Assembly: GCA_963663215.1 (NCBI GenBank)
Contig: OY760140.1
Span: 372,001-436,000 of the forward strand
Length of the DNA stretch: 64,000 bases
Origin: BJGV01 sp003230615
Lineage (GTDB): Bacteria > Pseudomonadota > Gammaproteobacteria > Burkholderiales > Nitrosomonadaceae
Reading direction: 5' to 3'
This document shows positions 1-7,924 of the stretch, piece after piece. The translations under genes and the position numbers were made by a program. The number at the start of each line of letters is the position of its first letter. Within the stretch, counting starts at the first letter, position 1. Below the pieces are notes generated by a model. The model did not search any database and had not been told where the DNA came from. It was given only the letters and a program-made list of their open reading frames with translations.

Positions 1-882
1 CTGTAAATTTTTGTCTATTCTCTTATTAAGTCCTGTCAAAATTTTACCTGGGCCACATTCTACTATATGAGTAACACCTGCTTCTACGAAAGCATGGATA
101 GTCTCTGTCCATCGTACCGGAAAATATAGTTGTTTCACTAAAGAATTTTTAATAGCAGCGTTATTCTTGTGTTGTTGTACATCCGCATTATGCAGTATTG
201 GGATTTTTGGTGTAAATAGTGTTAATTTATTTAATCGCTGCTGCATTCTTTCTGCGGCTGAAGCCATTAGTGAGCAATGCGAGGGCACGCTCATGGGTAA
301 CAGTACTGCCAGCTTTGCACCTTTCTCTTTTGCCAGTTCAATGCCGCGCAATACTGCATTTTTATGCCCTGCGATTACAACCTGTCCAGGTGAGTTAAAG
401 TTTGCAGGTTCTAGTGATTCTCCGGCGGAATCATTTGTAACTTCAGCACATACTGTTTGTATCATATCATCGTCTAGTCCTATTATTGCGGCCATTTTGC
501 CGGTTCCTTCTGGTGCTGCCTGCTGCATTACTTTCCCTCGAAAACGCACAGTTGATAAAGCGTCACGAAAAGTCATTACTCCTGAAACAACCAATGCAGT
601 GTATTCTCCTAAACTGTGACCAGCTGTGAAGGTAGGACTTGGTCCACCTAAGCTTTCCCATGCACGGTACACAGCAATTCCTGACATCAACATCAACGGC
701 TGAGTATTAGTTGTGAGGTTGAGGCTATCAGTCGGTCCATTATTAACCATTGTCCAGAAGTCATGACTTAGGATGTCAGATGCCTCAGAAAAAGTTTCAC
801 GCACTATGGGGAAATCATTATATCCTTTCATCATACCGACTGATTGTGAACCTTGGCCGGGAAATACGAAGGCAAATTTCAT
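1..882 (-). CDS. fabD: Malonyl-CoA:ACP transacylase, 3' end outside window
   Basis: FabD moves malonyl groups from CoA to acyl carrier protein, supplying fatty-acid elongation in the cytoplasm. The 294 visible codons start with MKFAFVFPGQGSQ, the family's N-terminal oxyanion-hole motif. The nucleophile motif GHSLG follows with Ser90, and the second-domain VPSHCSLM segment carries the expected catalytic His. The family is about 310 residues, so only about 15 residues lie beyond the left edge. The ATG is 3 nt after the fabH stop, which fits co-transcription with plsX and fabH; fabG and acpP are expected further left. No defects seen. Confidence 0.96.
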   Translation of the reverse strand, partial: MKFAFVFPGQGSQSVGMMKGYNDFPIVRETFSEASDILSHDFWTMVNNGPTDSLNLTTNTQPLMLMSGIAVYRAWESLGGPSPTFTAGHSLGEYTALVVSGVMTFRDALSTVRFRGKVMQQAAPEGTGKMAAIIGLDDDMIQTVCAEVTNDSAGESLEPANFNSPGQVVIAGHKNAVLRGIELAKEKGAKLAVLLPMSVPSHCSLMASAAERMQQRLNKLTLFTPKIPILHNADVQQHKNNAAIKNSLVKQLYFPVRWTETIHAFVEAGVTHIVECGPGKILTGLNKRIDKNLQ

Positions 883-885
883 TCT

Positions 886-1845
886 TCACCAGCGAATTAG
901 TACCGCACCCCAGGTAAAGCCGCCACCCACTCCCTCTAATAATACATGTTGGCTGGGCCTAATGCGCCCGTCACGTAATGCTAAATCTAGTGCTAGTGGA
1001 ATAGAAGCAGCAGAAGTATTGCCATGTTTGTCTATTGTAGTTACCACTTTCTCCATTGGTATACCTAGTTTTTTTGCTGTGGATTGAATAATTCGAATAT
1101 TTGCTTGATGCGGGATCAACCAGTCTATATCAGATATCTGTAAATTATTTTCGGCCACAGTCTCATGCACAATTTCCTCCATAACTTTTACAGCAAACTT
1201 AAAAACCGTATTACCCTCCATGGAGACATAAGGGTTACCTTTTATCTTTCCACTACAGATATTCCCTGATAGTGAAAGGGTATTATAGTAACTTCCATCG
1301 GCATGCAAGTGGTTTGAAAGTATTCCGGGTTGATCGCTCTGGGTTATTAGCACTGCTCCGGCTCCATCTCCAAATAGTACACAGGTACTACGATCGGTCC
1401 AGTCGAGTATGCGTGAGTAAATCTCGGTACCGACTACTAGTGCTGTTCGGCATCTACCAGCGCGGATGAACATGTCTGCTGTAGCAAGTGCATAGATAAA
1501 GCCACTACATACCGCCTGCACGTCAAACGCCGGGCAATCTTTGATTCCAAGCTTGTATTGTAAAATGCATGCAGTACTCGGAAAAGTCATATCCGGAGTC
1601 GTAGTTGCAACTATAATAAGATTAATCTCATCTGCGCTCACATCTGCTGCCTTCATCGCCTTACGGCAAGCATTAAGCGCTAGATCACTTGCCATTTCAT
1701 TATCAGCCGCAATATGTCGTTGCTCTATCCCTGTTCGACTACGTATCCATGAGTCGCTGGTATCAACCATGTTCTCAAGATCATGGTTAGTGAGAACTTT
1801 CTCAGGTAAATAACTACCCGTCCCAATCACTTTGGAATACATCAT
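886..1845 (-). CDS. fabH: Beta-ketoacyl-ACP synthase III
   Basis: FabH condenses acetyl-CoA with malonyl-ACP to start type II fatty-acid synthesis. The 319-residue protein has the normal family length. It shows the full Cys-His-Asn triad: Cys113 in AVCSGF, His246 in PHQAN and Asn276 in GNTSAAS. The start at 1845 overlaps the plsX stop by 4 nt (ATGA), a sign of translational coupling. A second ATG follows immediately, so the true first residue is uncertain by one codon. It sits between plsX and fabD in the usual order. Confidence 0.97.
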   Translation of the reverse strand: MMYSKVIGTGSYLPEKVLTNHDLENMVDTSDSWIRSRTGIEQRHIAADNEMASDLALNACRKAMKAADVSADEINLIIVATTTPDMTFPSTACILQYKLGIKDCPAFDVQAVCSGFIYALATADMFIRAGRCRTALVVGTEIYSRILDWTDRSTCVLFGDGAGAVLITQSDQPGILSNHLHADGSYYNTLSLSGNICSGKIKGNPYVSMEGNTVFKFAVKVMEEIVHETVAENNLQISDIDWLIPHQANIRIIQSTAKKLGIPMEKVVTTIDKHGNTSAASIPLALDLALRDGRIRPSQHVLLEGVGGGFTWGAVLIRW

Positions 1846-2906
1846 GCTACATCTTCTTTTGATGTAGATTGTGTGGGCGAAGATGAATCTTTTGAGTGAT
1901 GTGATAATTTCAGCATATGTTCACTGATTTTATTTAGCATTCCACCTCGAACTTCTTCAAAAGCGCGTTTTATAGCAAATCCAAAAGCATAGCTGTCAGC
2001 AGAACCATGGCTTTTGATGACGATACCGCATAGTCCGAGTAAGCTCGCACCATTATATACACGGTGGTCTAGTCGACGCTTGAATGAATTCAGAACAGGT
2101 AAGGCAACAAGTCCCGCTAATTTTGTGAGAAGATTGCGCCCGAATTCTTCTCGTAGGTAAGTAGCGCCCATCTGGGCTAATCCCTCTGAAGTTTTTAGGG
2201 CAACATTGCCGACGAAACCATCGCATACCACCACATCGGTCGTACCCTTGTAAATATCATCGCCCTCAATGTTTCCGTAGAAATTAAGTCCACTATCATT
2301 ACGTAACAGCTCAGCTGCTTGTTTTGCTACTTCGTTACCTTTAATTGCTTCTTCGCCAATATTTAACAAGCCGATGCTCGGCTTGTCCTTACTTTCCACT
2401 GAAGACACCAGAGTGGTGCCCATGATACCGAATTGAAGCAGGTGTTCCGGGCTGCAATCCACATTGGCCCCTAGATCTAGAACGTAGGTGTGTCCTTTCA
2501 TAGTAGGTAGCTCTACGGCGAGTGCTGGTCGATCAATACCGGGGAGTGTTCTTAGAACAAAACGGGATGTCGCAAGTAATGCTCCGGTATTTCCAGCGCT
2601 GACACAGGCCTGGGCCGTGCCTTTTTTGACTAGATTTATTGCAATTCGCATCGAAGAGTCTTTTTTACTGCGTAGAGCCACTAAGGGTGAATCATCCATA
2701 TTGATGACTTCACTTGCGGCATGTAGTTGCAGTCGGGGATTGGGTGCAAAGTTAAGAGCCCTCAATTCTGCCTCCATCGCATCAAGTAATCCTACCAGAA
2801 TGATACTGGTACTGGGATTGCGGCGAATAAAATCAACAGCGGAGGGAACTGTTACATGGGGACCATAATCGCCACCCATACAGTCTATGGCTATGGTAAT
2901 GTCCAA
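1842..2906 (-). CDS. plsX: Phosphate acyltransferase PlsX
   Basis: PlsX makes acyl-phosphate from acyl-ACP, the first step of the PlsX/PlsY route to phosphatidic acid, acting at the inner membrane surface. The 354-residue protein begins with the family signature MDITIAIDCMGGDYGP. It carries the typical glycine-rich segments ACVSAGNTGALL and VVCDGFVGN. The C-terminal tail of about 20 residues is Ser/Thr-rich and poorly conserved. It lies downstream of rpmF and overlaps fabH by 4 nt, the usual rpmF-plsX-fabH-fabD arrangement. Confidence 0.96.
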   Translation of the reverse strand: MDITIAIDCMGGDYGPHVTVPSAVDFIRRNPSTSIILVGLLDAMEAELRALNFAPNPRLQLHAASEVINMDDSPLVALRSKKDSSMRIAINLVKKGTAQACVSAGNTGALLATSRFVLRTLPGIDRPALAVELPTMKGHTYVLDLGANVDCSPEHLLQFGIMGTTLVSSVESKDKPSIGLLNIGEEAIKGNEVAKQAAELLRNDSGLNFYGNIEGDDIYKGTTDVVVCDGFVGNVALKTSEGLAQMGATYLREEFGRNLLTKLAGLVALPVLNSFKRRLDHRVYNGASLLGLCGIVIKSHGSADSYAFGFAIKRAFEEVRGGMLNKISEHMLKLSHHSKDSSSPTQSTSKEDVA

Positions 2907-2974
2907 TTTAGATGCCCATCATAAGGCTGGGAAGAACTAAAAATTTTGTTATTCGTAGAATGATGACTAAAAGG

Positions 2975-3154
2975 TTAATCGTTTTTGGTTTTGACGATTT
3001 TCTTGCCGCAATAGTAGCCATTGGGACTAATGTGATGTCTCATATGTACCTCACCAGTACTGGGCTCTAGTGCTAATGGTAGGCTAGGCAGGGAATCGTG
3101 CGAACGATGCATCCCGCGTTTCGATGGAGATTTTTTATTTTTCTGGACAGCCAT
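2975..3154 (-). CDS. rpmF: 50S ribosomal protein L32
   Basis: This 59-residue basic protein starts MAVQKNKKSPSKRGMHRSHD, the family N-terminus, and continues with MRHHISPNGYYCGKKIV, the L32 C-terminal motif. Only one cysteine is present, so it is not the zinc-binding four-Cys form. A strong Shine-Dalgarno sequence, TAAGGAG, lies about 8 nt before the ATG. It sits between yceD and plsX as in most proteobacteria. Confidence 0.95.
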   Translation of the reverse strand: MAVQKNKKSPSKRGMHRSHDSLPSLPLALEPSTGEVHMRHHISPNGYYCGKKIVKTKND

Positions 3155-3190
3155 AGTATTGGACTCCTTAAATAATTTTAGTGTGTGTTT

Positions 3191-3715
3191 TTAATTTTTC
3201 TGGCGTGGCAAAAGCATGTTTTTTTCTATCAAATTACTATTAATTGGTTCCTGAGCCGAGCACTCCCCTTCCCTATGACGCGGAGAAATCGGTAGGCTTG
3301 AAATAATCTCGTCCTCAATCAGTGCCAAGTCATCCAAATCAGAAACTGCCAAAATCCCATCAACTGTTTCAGTTTCATAGAGACGAAACAACTCATTTTC
3401 TGCAAGTAGTATTACTGTCTGCAAATCTAGTAAATGTACCAGCTCACCAAGACAGTGCTGGTAATGCAAATTTATTGTTTCTTTTATGGTAACCAATAAT
3501 ATAGATTTGCCATTTTAATCCAGAGCACCACATATTCTGTATCCTAGCTTGCCTTGACTATCAGATAAATAGTCTTTCAAAAGAATACATTCTTCAAATG
3601 CGATTTTACCATGGTGCGTCCTAGTATTGCGCACAAAATCAAAGGTATCTATAAGAAATCGTGCATGCATAAGGCGCGCATGATATATTTTTCGTACTTG
3701 AGTGTCAAAAACCAT
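3191..3715 (-). pseudogene. yceD: YceD/DUF177 family gene interrupted by an in-frame TAA
   Basis: YceD (DUF177) proteins are encoded just upstream of rpmF and are linked to 23S rRNA or ribosome biogenesis. The first part, FLIDTFDFVRNTRTHHGK through GYRICGALD, matches the DUF177 N-terminal half. A TAA at 3515-3517 ends it. Reading on in the same frame gives NGKSILLVTIKETINLHYQH and then CLGELVHLLDL, LALIEDEIISSLPISPRH, which is the conserved C-terminal half. Nothing else is missing: removing the one stop restores a family-length protein of about 160-174 residues. The 5' end overlaps maf by 14 bp if the first ATG (3715) is used; an ATG at 3670 is an alternative start. The second of the paired cysteines near CLG is replaced by Tyr (HYQHC). 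Confidence 0.85.
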
Positions 3716-4325
3716 ACTACAACGACCATTGAAAACACAACAGAGCTCTCAAAAACTTGTCTTAGGGTCCAGTTCTTCTTATCGTTACGAGCTACTTTGT
3801 CGCTTGCAAATACCTTTTGAAGTCTCTAGCCCGGATGTTGATGAAGCGGCCTTATCCGGTGAATTGCCTGAAGCTACTGCTAGCCGCTTAGCTGAGAATA
3901 AAGCACGTGCGGTTGCTACGATTTATCCTGGCGCACTTATCATAGGAGCCGATCAAGTGGCGGCTCTAGATGGCATTCAACTTGGAAAGCCTCTTAATTA
4001 TGAGAAAGCAACTAAGCAATTGTATTTCATGCGCGGAAAAGAAGTAATTTTTCATACAGCATTGAGTCTTTTCAACAGTCGTAGCGGCAGGATGCAGTCC
4101 CGGATCATCTCTTCTGTTGTCAAATTTCGTGAATTAAGTGATAGTCAAATCGGAAACTACCTAACTAAAGAGCAGCCATATCACTGTACGGGTAGTGCAA
4201 AATACGAGGGATTGGGTATCGCACTGATTGAACGCATGGTAAGCGATGATCCAAACGCTCTGATTGGGTTGCCGCTGATAATGTTGGTAGAGATGCTGGC
4301 ACATGAAGGCGTTGAAGTGGTATGA
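3702..4325 (+). CDS. Maf/YceF-family nucleotide pyrophosphatase
   Basis: Maf proteins hydrolyse non-canonical or modified nucleoside triphosphates. The 207-residue sequence has the N-terminal loop LVLGSSSSYRYELL, the catalytic-Asp motif ADQVAALDG (Asp84) and the C-terminal GSAKYEGLGI lysine motif. The DQVA form, rather than DTVV, is typical of the YceF branch, whose known substrate is 7-methyl-GTP. About 18 extra residues precede the usual N-terminus; no closer ATG exists. It is divergent from yceD with overlapping or abutting 5' ends, so its promoter must lie within yceD sequence. Confidence 0.9.
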   Translation: MSKTILQRPLKTQQSSQKLVLGSSSSYRYELLCRLQIPFEVSSPDVDEAALSGELPEATASRLAENKARAVATIYPGALIIGADQVAALDGIQLGKPLNYEKATKQLYFMRGKEVIFHTALSLFNSRSGRMQSRIISSVVKFRELSDSQIGNYLTKEQPYHCTGSAKYEGLGIALIERMVSDDPNALIGLPLIMLVEMLAHEGVEVV

Positions 4326-4500
4326 ATTATCGTTCCCTTCACCTTTACCTAATTTTGTGCATGGCGGCGATATTACCTCGGTGATTCATGCTGCTGTTTG
4401 TTAATGCTTAACAAGGTTTAGATACTAAACTCTGGTACCGTTAGTCTCCTAAAAAATCCGAGTCATACTAGTCGAATAATCGCAATGAGGCTACAGATTG

Positions 4501-5451
4501 TTACCTCAGCTTCCATCCGTTTCCAGCACTGATCAAAGCGTTTGCAGATGCTGAGCCTAAGCGATTAGCGAAACGTTCAGCAAAGCTTTCTCTTGTGGTG
4601 AAGTCTACAATATCTTCTGCTTTTATAATTTCACGCGCAACATACTCCGCGCCACCCAAAGCATCTGCAAGTCCGAGTTCTATGCTCTTCTGACCGGTCC
4701 AAACAATACCACTGAAGATCTCGGGTGAGTTTTTCAAACGCTTGCCTCTACCTTGCTGCACTACCTGGATAAACTGCTGATGCACGTCTTCTAGCATTTC
4801 TTTGGCATATTTCTCTTGCTGTGGGTTGAGCGGCGAGAAAGGATCGAGAAAACCCTTATTTTCTCCTGCCGTGAGCAATCTCCGTTCGATACCGAGTTTT
4901 TCCATTGCACCAGTATAGCCAAATCCGTTCATTAGCACACCAATGGAGCCTACTATACTAGCCTTATCCACATAAATTTTGTCTGCGGCCACAGCGACGT
5001 AATAACCGCCTGAAGCACAAATGTCTTCAATTACGGCATAAAGGGGAATGTTCGGGTATTCAGTACGCAGCCGTCGAATCTCCTCGTTGATATAGCCTGC
5101 TTGAACTGGGCTGCCGCCCGGACTGTTGATGCGTAATATTACCCCCTGCGTATTTTTGTCCTTGAAAGCATTCTGCAGCCCTGTGTTGATGTTGTCCGCA
5201 CTACTAATGCTATTTGCAGAAATCTCTCCACGGAGTTCGACAAGAGCAGTGTGTTTACCGGAAATAGCCGCACCATTGCTACCAAACCAACCTAAACCAA
5301 TAAATAAAAGAATAAATAAGTATAAAAAGGTGAGCGACTTGAAAAGTATGCTCCAGCGGCGCGCCCGGCGCTGTTCTTGAACAGAGGAAAATGCTAATTT
5401 CTCCAGTAACTGCTTTTCCCAACCTTCATTGCGGTTTTCTGAGTCAAACAT
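4501..5451 (-). CDS. sppA: Signal peptide peptidase SppA, short (36K) type
   Basis: SppA is a membrane serine protease that degrades released signal peptides. The 316-residue protein has one N-terminal membrane segment at about residues 36-56 and then an S49 protease domain. Ser147 in CASGGYY is the expected nucleophile and Lys199 in TAGENKG the general base. Other family motifs are LRINSPGGSP and VGSIGVLMN. The length fits the single-domain subfamily rather than the double-length E. coli form. In many betaproteobacteria a Rieske ferredoxin gene lies between sppA and the phosphatase gene; none is visible here. Confidence 0.93.
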   Translation of the reverse strand: MFDSENRNEGWEKQLLEKLAFSSVQEQRRARRWSILFKSLTFLYLFILLFIGLGWFGSNGAAISGKHTALVELRGEISANSISSADNINTGLQNAFKDKNTQGVILRINSPGGSPVQAGYINEEIRRLRTEYPNIPLYAVIEDICASGGYYVAVAADKIYVDKASIVGSIGVLMNGFGYTGAMEKLGIERRLLTAGENKGFLDPFSPLNPQQEKYAKEMLEDVHQQFIQVVQQGRGKRLKNSPEIFSGIVWTGQKSIELGLADALGGAEYVAREIIKAEDIVDFTTRESFAERFANRLGSASANALISAGNGWKLR

Positions 5452-5785
5452 AATTTTTCCAACCCCTCAAAAAAATATTACTGTTGCGTTTCCCAATTTT
5501 TAACTGTTGCATATTTTATTTCTTGCATTTCCCTTCCAAGTAGAAACTACTTTTGTGTGCAAAAGTTGCACTGTGAGTTGAATAAAATAAGTAGATTCTT
5601 AAACGATCATAAAGTTTATCCATTATTAGGTCCAACCCGGTTCCAATATAGCCGCACCCGGTTGAGGTAAACATAGATTTCCTTTATGACAAATAACAAA
5701 TGCTGCAGCAAATTAGGTTCATGGTTATGTTTTATATTAAAATGGATTCTTGTGTCATCCTTAACAAGTTTACTACTTGTACAGA
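5452..5785. other. Intergenic region, no gene seen
   Basis: 334 bp of AT-rich DNA between sppA and the phosphatase gene, both on the minus strand. No conserved reading frame was found, including no trace of the Rieske-type ferredoxin often found at this place. The few short open frames have no recognisable motifs and no convincing ribosome binding site. Confidence 0.6.
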
Positions 5786-6442
5786 TTAGATATTTGTATT
5801 TAACCATGAGCGTAATTTCATCACGTTTTCAATACAGGCAAGCGGTACCAGAGATTCAAGTTTCTCCCTAGGATGGGCACCATATGTTACACCGAGCCCA
5901 GGGACCCTAGCATTGATCGCCATTTGCAAGTCATGAGAGGTATCGCCAATCATCAAAGTACGCTCAGTTTTTACGCCAAATTCGCTCATCAATTCTAGCA
6001 GCATTGCTGGATGGGGTTTTGAAAAAGTTTCATCGGCACAACGGCTAGCGTGAAAATAATCTCCTAATCCACTTGACACGAAAGAACGATTAAGTCCGGC
6101 ACGACTTTTACCAGTTGCGACAGCCAATAGAAAATTTTCTGCATGCAAGGTTTTAATAATCTCGATGATGCCCTCATACAGTGATATTTCCTGGTCATGT
6201 GCAAGGTAGTGATATCGGTAGCGATCTGTTAATAATCTAAGTTTTTGTAAAGGAAGATCTGGGAAAAGGTATTCGATAGCCTCACTTAGTCCCAGGCCGA
6301 TGACATGACGCGCTTCGTCATTTGAGGGTTCAGTCAATCCCATATCACGAGCTGCACCCTGTATCGACAACACGATCACACTGGCGGAATCCGCCAGTGT
6401 TCCATCCCAATCAAACACCAATAAATCGAATTTCTTGCTCAT
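5786..6442 (-). CDS. HAD-family phosphatase, phosphoglycolate phosphatase-like
   Basis: The 218-residue protein has all HAD motifs: motif I VFDWDGTLADS (nucleophile Asp11, acid Asp13), motif II VATGKSRAG, and motif III/IV around KPHPAMLLE and MIGDTSHDLQMA. The four-helix cap domain follows motif I, as in Gph and PPase-type HAD enzymes. Position directly downstream of rluC is the usual betaproteobacterial arrangement, where it is annotated as a Gph-like phosphatase. The substrate cannot be read from the sequence. No defects seen. Confidence 0.9.
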   Translation of the reverse strand: MSKKFDLLVFDWDGTLADSASVIVLSIQGAARDMGLTEPSNDEARHVIGLGLSEAIEYLFPDLPLQKLRLLTDRYRYHYLAHDQEISLYEGIIEIIKTLHAENFLLAVATGKSRAGLNRSFVSSGLGDYFHASRCADETFSKPHPAMLLELMSEFGVKTERTLMIGDTSHDLQMAINARVPGLGVTYGAHPREKLESLVPLACIENVMKLRSWLNTNI

Positions 6443-6499
6443 AAGAAAAATAATATCAATTTATAACGGATTCAGAGCTCACGTTGTTTATGTTGTCAA

Positions 6500-7525
6500 T
6501 TATTTCTTGTTCAATTCATTCAGAAATATTTGTAGATCCTTCGCTAGCGGCGCTTCTATGCGTAAGCTCTCACCAGTTACAGGGTGTGTTACTACGGTTA
6601 CGTAGGCATGTAGAAACATACGCTTCAGATTAGGTCCTTGTCCATTGCGCTTATTTAGTTCCTTATTTAGCAGATAATCACCATATTTGTCGTCACCTAC
6701 AATAGGAAAGCCTAAATAGGCAAGATGTACACGGATTTGATGTGTACGCCCAGTTTTTAGTTCTGCTTCCAATAAACTAAAATCCTGCCAGGATTTTTGT
6801 AAAGTAAACACCGTATGGGCCGTCATTTCCCCTTTTCTTTCTTTTTCATCCATAGTTACCGCCACACGTCGCTCTCCCACGGTTGTAATATATTTATTAA
6901 GTGCCAATTTCACATTCTGTTTTGGATTGTGCCATTTGCCTTTCACCAGCACTAAGTAGCGTTTTTCCATTTCTCTTTCACGGATCTGCCGGTGTAATTT
7001 AACAAGTGCTGCACGTTTCTTAGCAAGTAGAAGGACCCCTGATGTTTCTTTGTCAAGACGATGAACCAGTTCTAAAAATTTCCAATCAGGATTCTGGGCT
7101 CGTAGCTGTTCTATGACACCGAAGCTTACATTGCTTCCACCGTGTACCGCCATGCCGGCAGGCTTATTAATCACCAAAAGGGCCTCATCCTGGAATAAAA
7201 TATCAAATAGAGCGAATCTTGATTCAGCCAATTTAATTTTATTTGGTGATTTATTTTTTACTCTTTTTGTTGGTGGAATACGTACCGTATCACCTTCCTG
7301 TAACCGATAACTAGCTTTCACACGCTTACCGTTGATCCGTACTTGCCCACTGCGTAGAGACCGATAGATGTGGCTTCTGGGAATACCTTTGAGGCGTTTG
7401 ATCAAAAAATTATCTATACGCTGATCATTGCTGTCCTCACCAATGACTTCCTTGATCACGGCATTCAAAGGAAAATCTTTGCCTAAATCCTTAATTTTAC
7501 TTATACTTACTAATTCGGAGTTCAA
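6500..7525 (-). CDS. rluC: 23S rRNA pseudouridine synthase RluC
   Basis: RluC isomerises uridines 955, 2504 and 2580 of E. coli 23S rRNA to pseudouridine. The 341-residue protein has an N-terminal S4 RNA-binding domain (about residues 36-85, RIDNFLIKRL ... GDTVRIP). The RluA-type catalytic domain follows, with the motif HRLDKETSG and catalytic Asp158. GRTHQIRVHLAYLGFPIVGD is the family's C-terminal motif. The N-terminus is longer than in E. coli, and the start codon is not strongly marked. It is divergent from rne, as in E. coli. Confidence 0.94.
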   Translation of the reverse strand: MNSELVSISKIKDLGKDFPLNAVIKEVIGEDSNDQRIDNFLIKRLKGIPRSHIYRSLRSGQVRINGKRVKASYRLQEGDTVRIPPTKRVKNKSPNKIKLAESRFALFDILFQDEALLVINKPAGMAVHGGSNVSFGVIEQLRAQNPDWKFLELVHRLDKETSGVLLLAKKRAALVKLHRQIREREMEKRYLVLVKGKWHNPKQNVKLALNKYITTVGERRVAVTMDEKERKGEMTAHTVFTLQKSWQDFSLLEAELKTGRTHQIRVHLAYLGFPIVGDDKYGDYLLNKELNKRNGQGPNLKRMFLHAYVTVVTHPVTGESLRIEAPLAKDLQIFLNELNKK

Positions 7526-7667
7526 TTCCGTCCTTTATCCGGTGTGTAAATGGCACTGTTGATTGGATTTTAACAGAACAAGGCCGAGAACCGACTCCGA
7601 AACCTGGTTAACGTTGCTCACCAATAAAAGTAGCAATAATGATTGAATTGCGCGCTCAAATCACATG

Positions 7668-7727
7668 CAGATTTCAGTGTTGTGTATCATAGCACCCGCT
7701 TCTTGGGGTAGCTATAGTTGAAATCTG
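7668..7727 (+). promoter_or_regulatory. Long hairpin in the rne leader
   Basis: CAGATTTCA (7668-7676) pairs perfectly with TGAAATCTG (7719-7727). Inside it, ATAGCACCC (7689-7697) pairs with GGGGTAGCTAT (7705-7715) with one bulged base. The result is one long imperfect stem-loop about 200 nt before the rne start. In E. coli the rne 5' UTR contains stem-loops through which RNase E controls its own mRNA stability. The position supports the same role here, but that is inference. Confidence 0.6.
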
Positions 7728-7748
7728 ACGGAAACTTAATTTTGGGTT

Positions 7749-7767
7749 CTGCTTAATTAAAAAGCAG
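7749..7767 (+). promoter_or_regulatory. Small hairpin in the rne leader
   Basis: CTGCTT (7749-7754) and AAGCAG (7762-7767) form a six-pair stem with an A/T loop, 20 nt after the large leader hairpin. It may be a second structural element of the rne 5' UTR. No poly-T tract follows, so it is not a terminator. Confidence 0.35.
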
Positions 7768-7924
7768 TATCCTTAGTGACAAGCCGGAGAATGGTAATTT
7801 TTAATTTTAGCCCGACACTATGACAAAGTTGCCTAATTAAGAGATTCTCATATACGTGAATCGGATGCAATCCGACCATGTATGGCTTGCTCGCCCGTGG
7901 CCAGCGCGCGGGAGAAATATAATA

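Noticed and set aside
5616..5807. 63-codon minus-strand open frame downstream of the phosphatase gene
   Set aside because: It overlaps the phosphatase C-terminus in a different frame and shows no similarity to the Rieske ferredoxin that often sits here.
7856..7924. Upstream GTG start for rne
   Set aside because: The extra 23 residues have no family similarity, whereas MKRMLFNATQ at 7925 matches RNase E and has a ribosome binding site.
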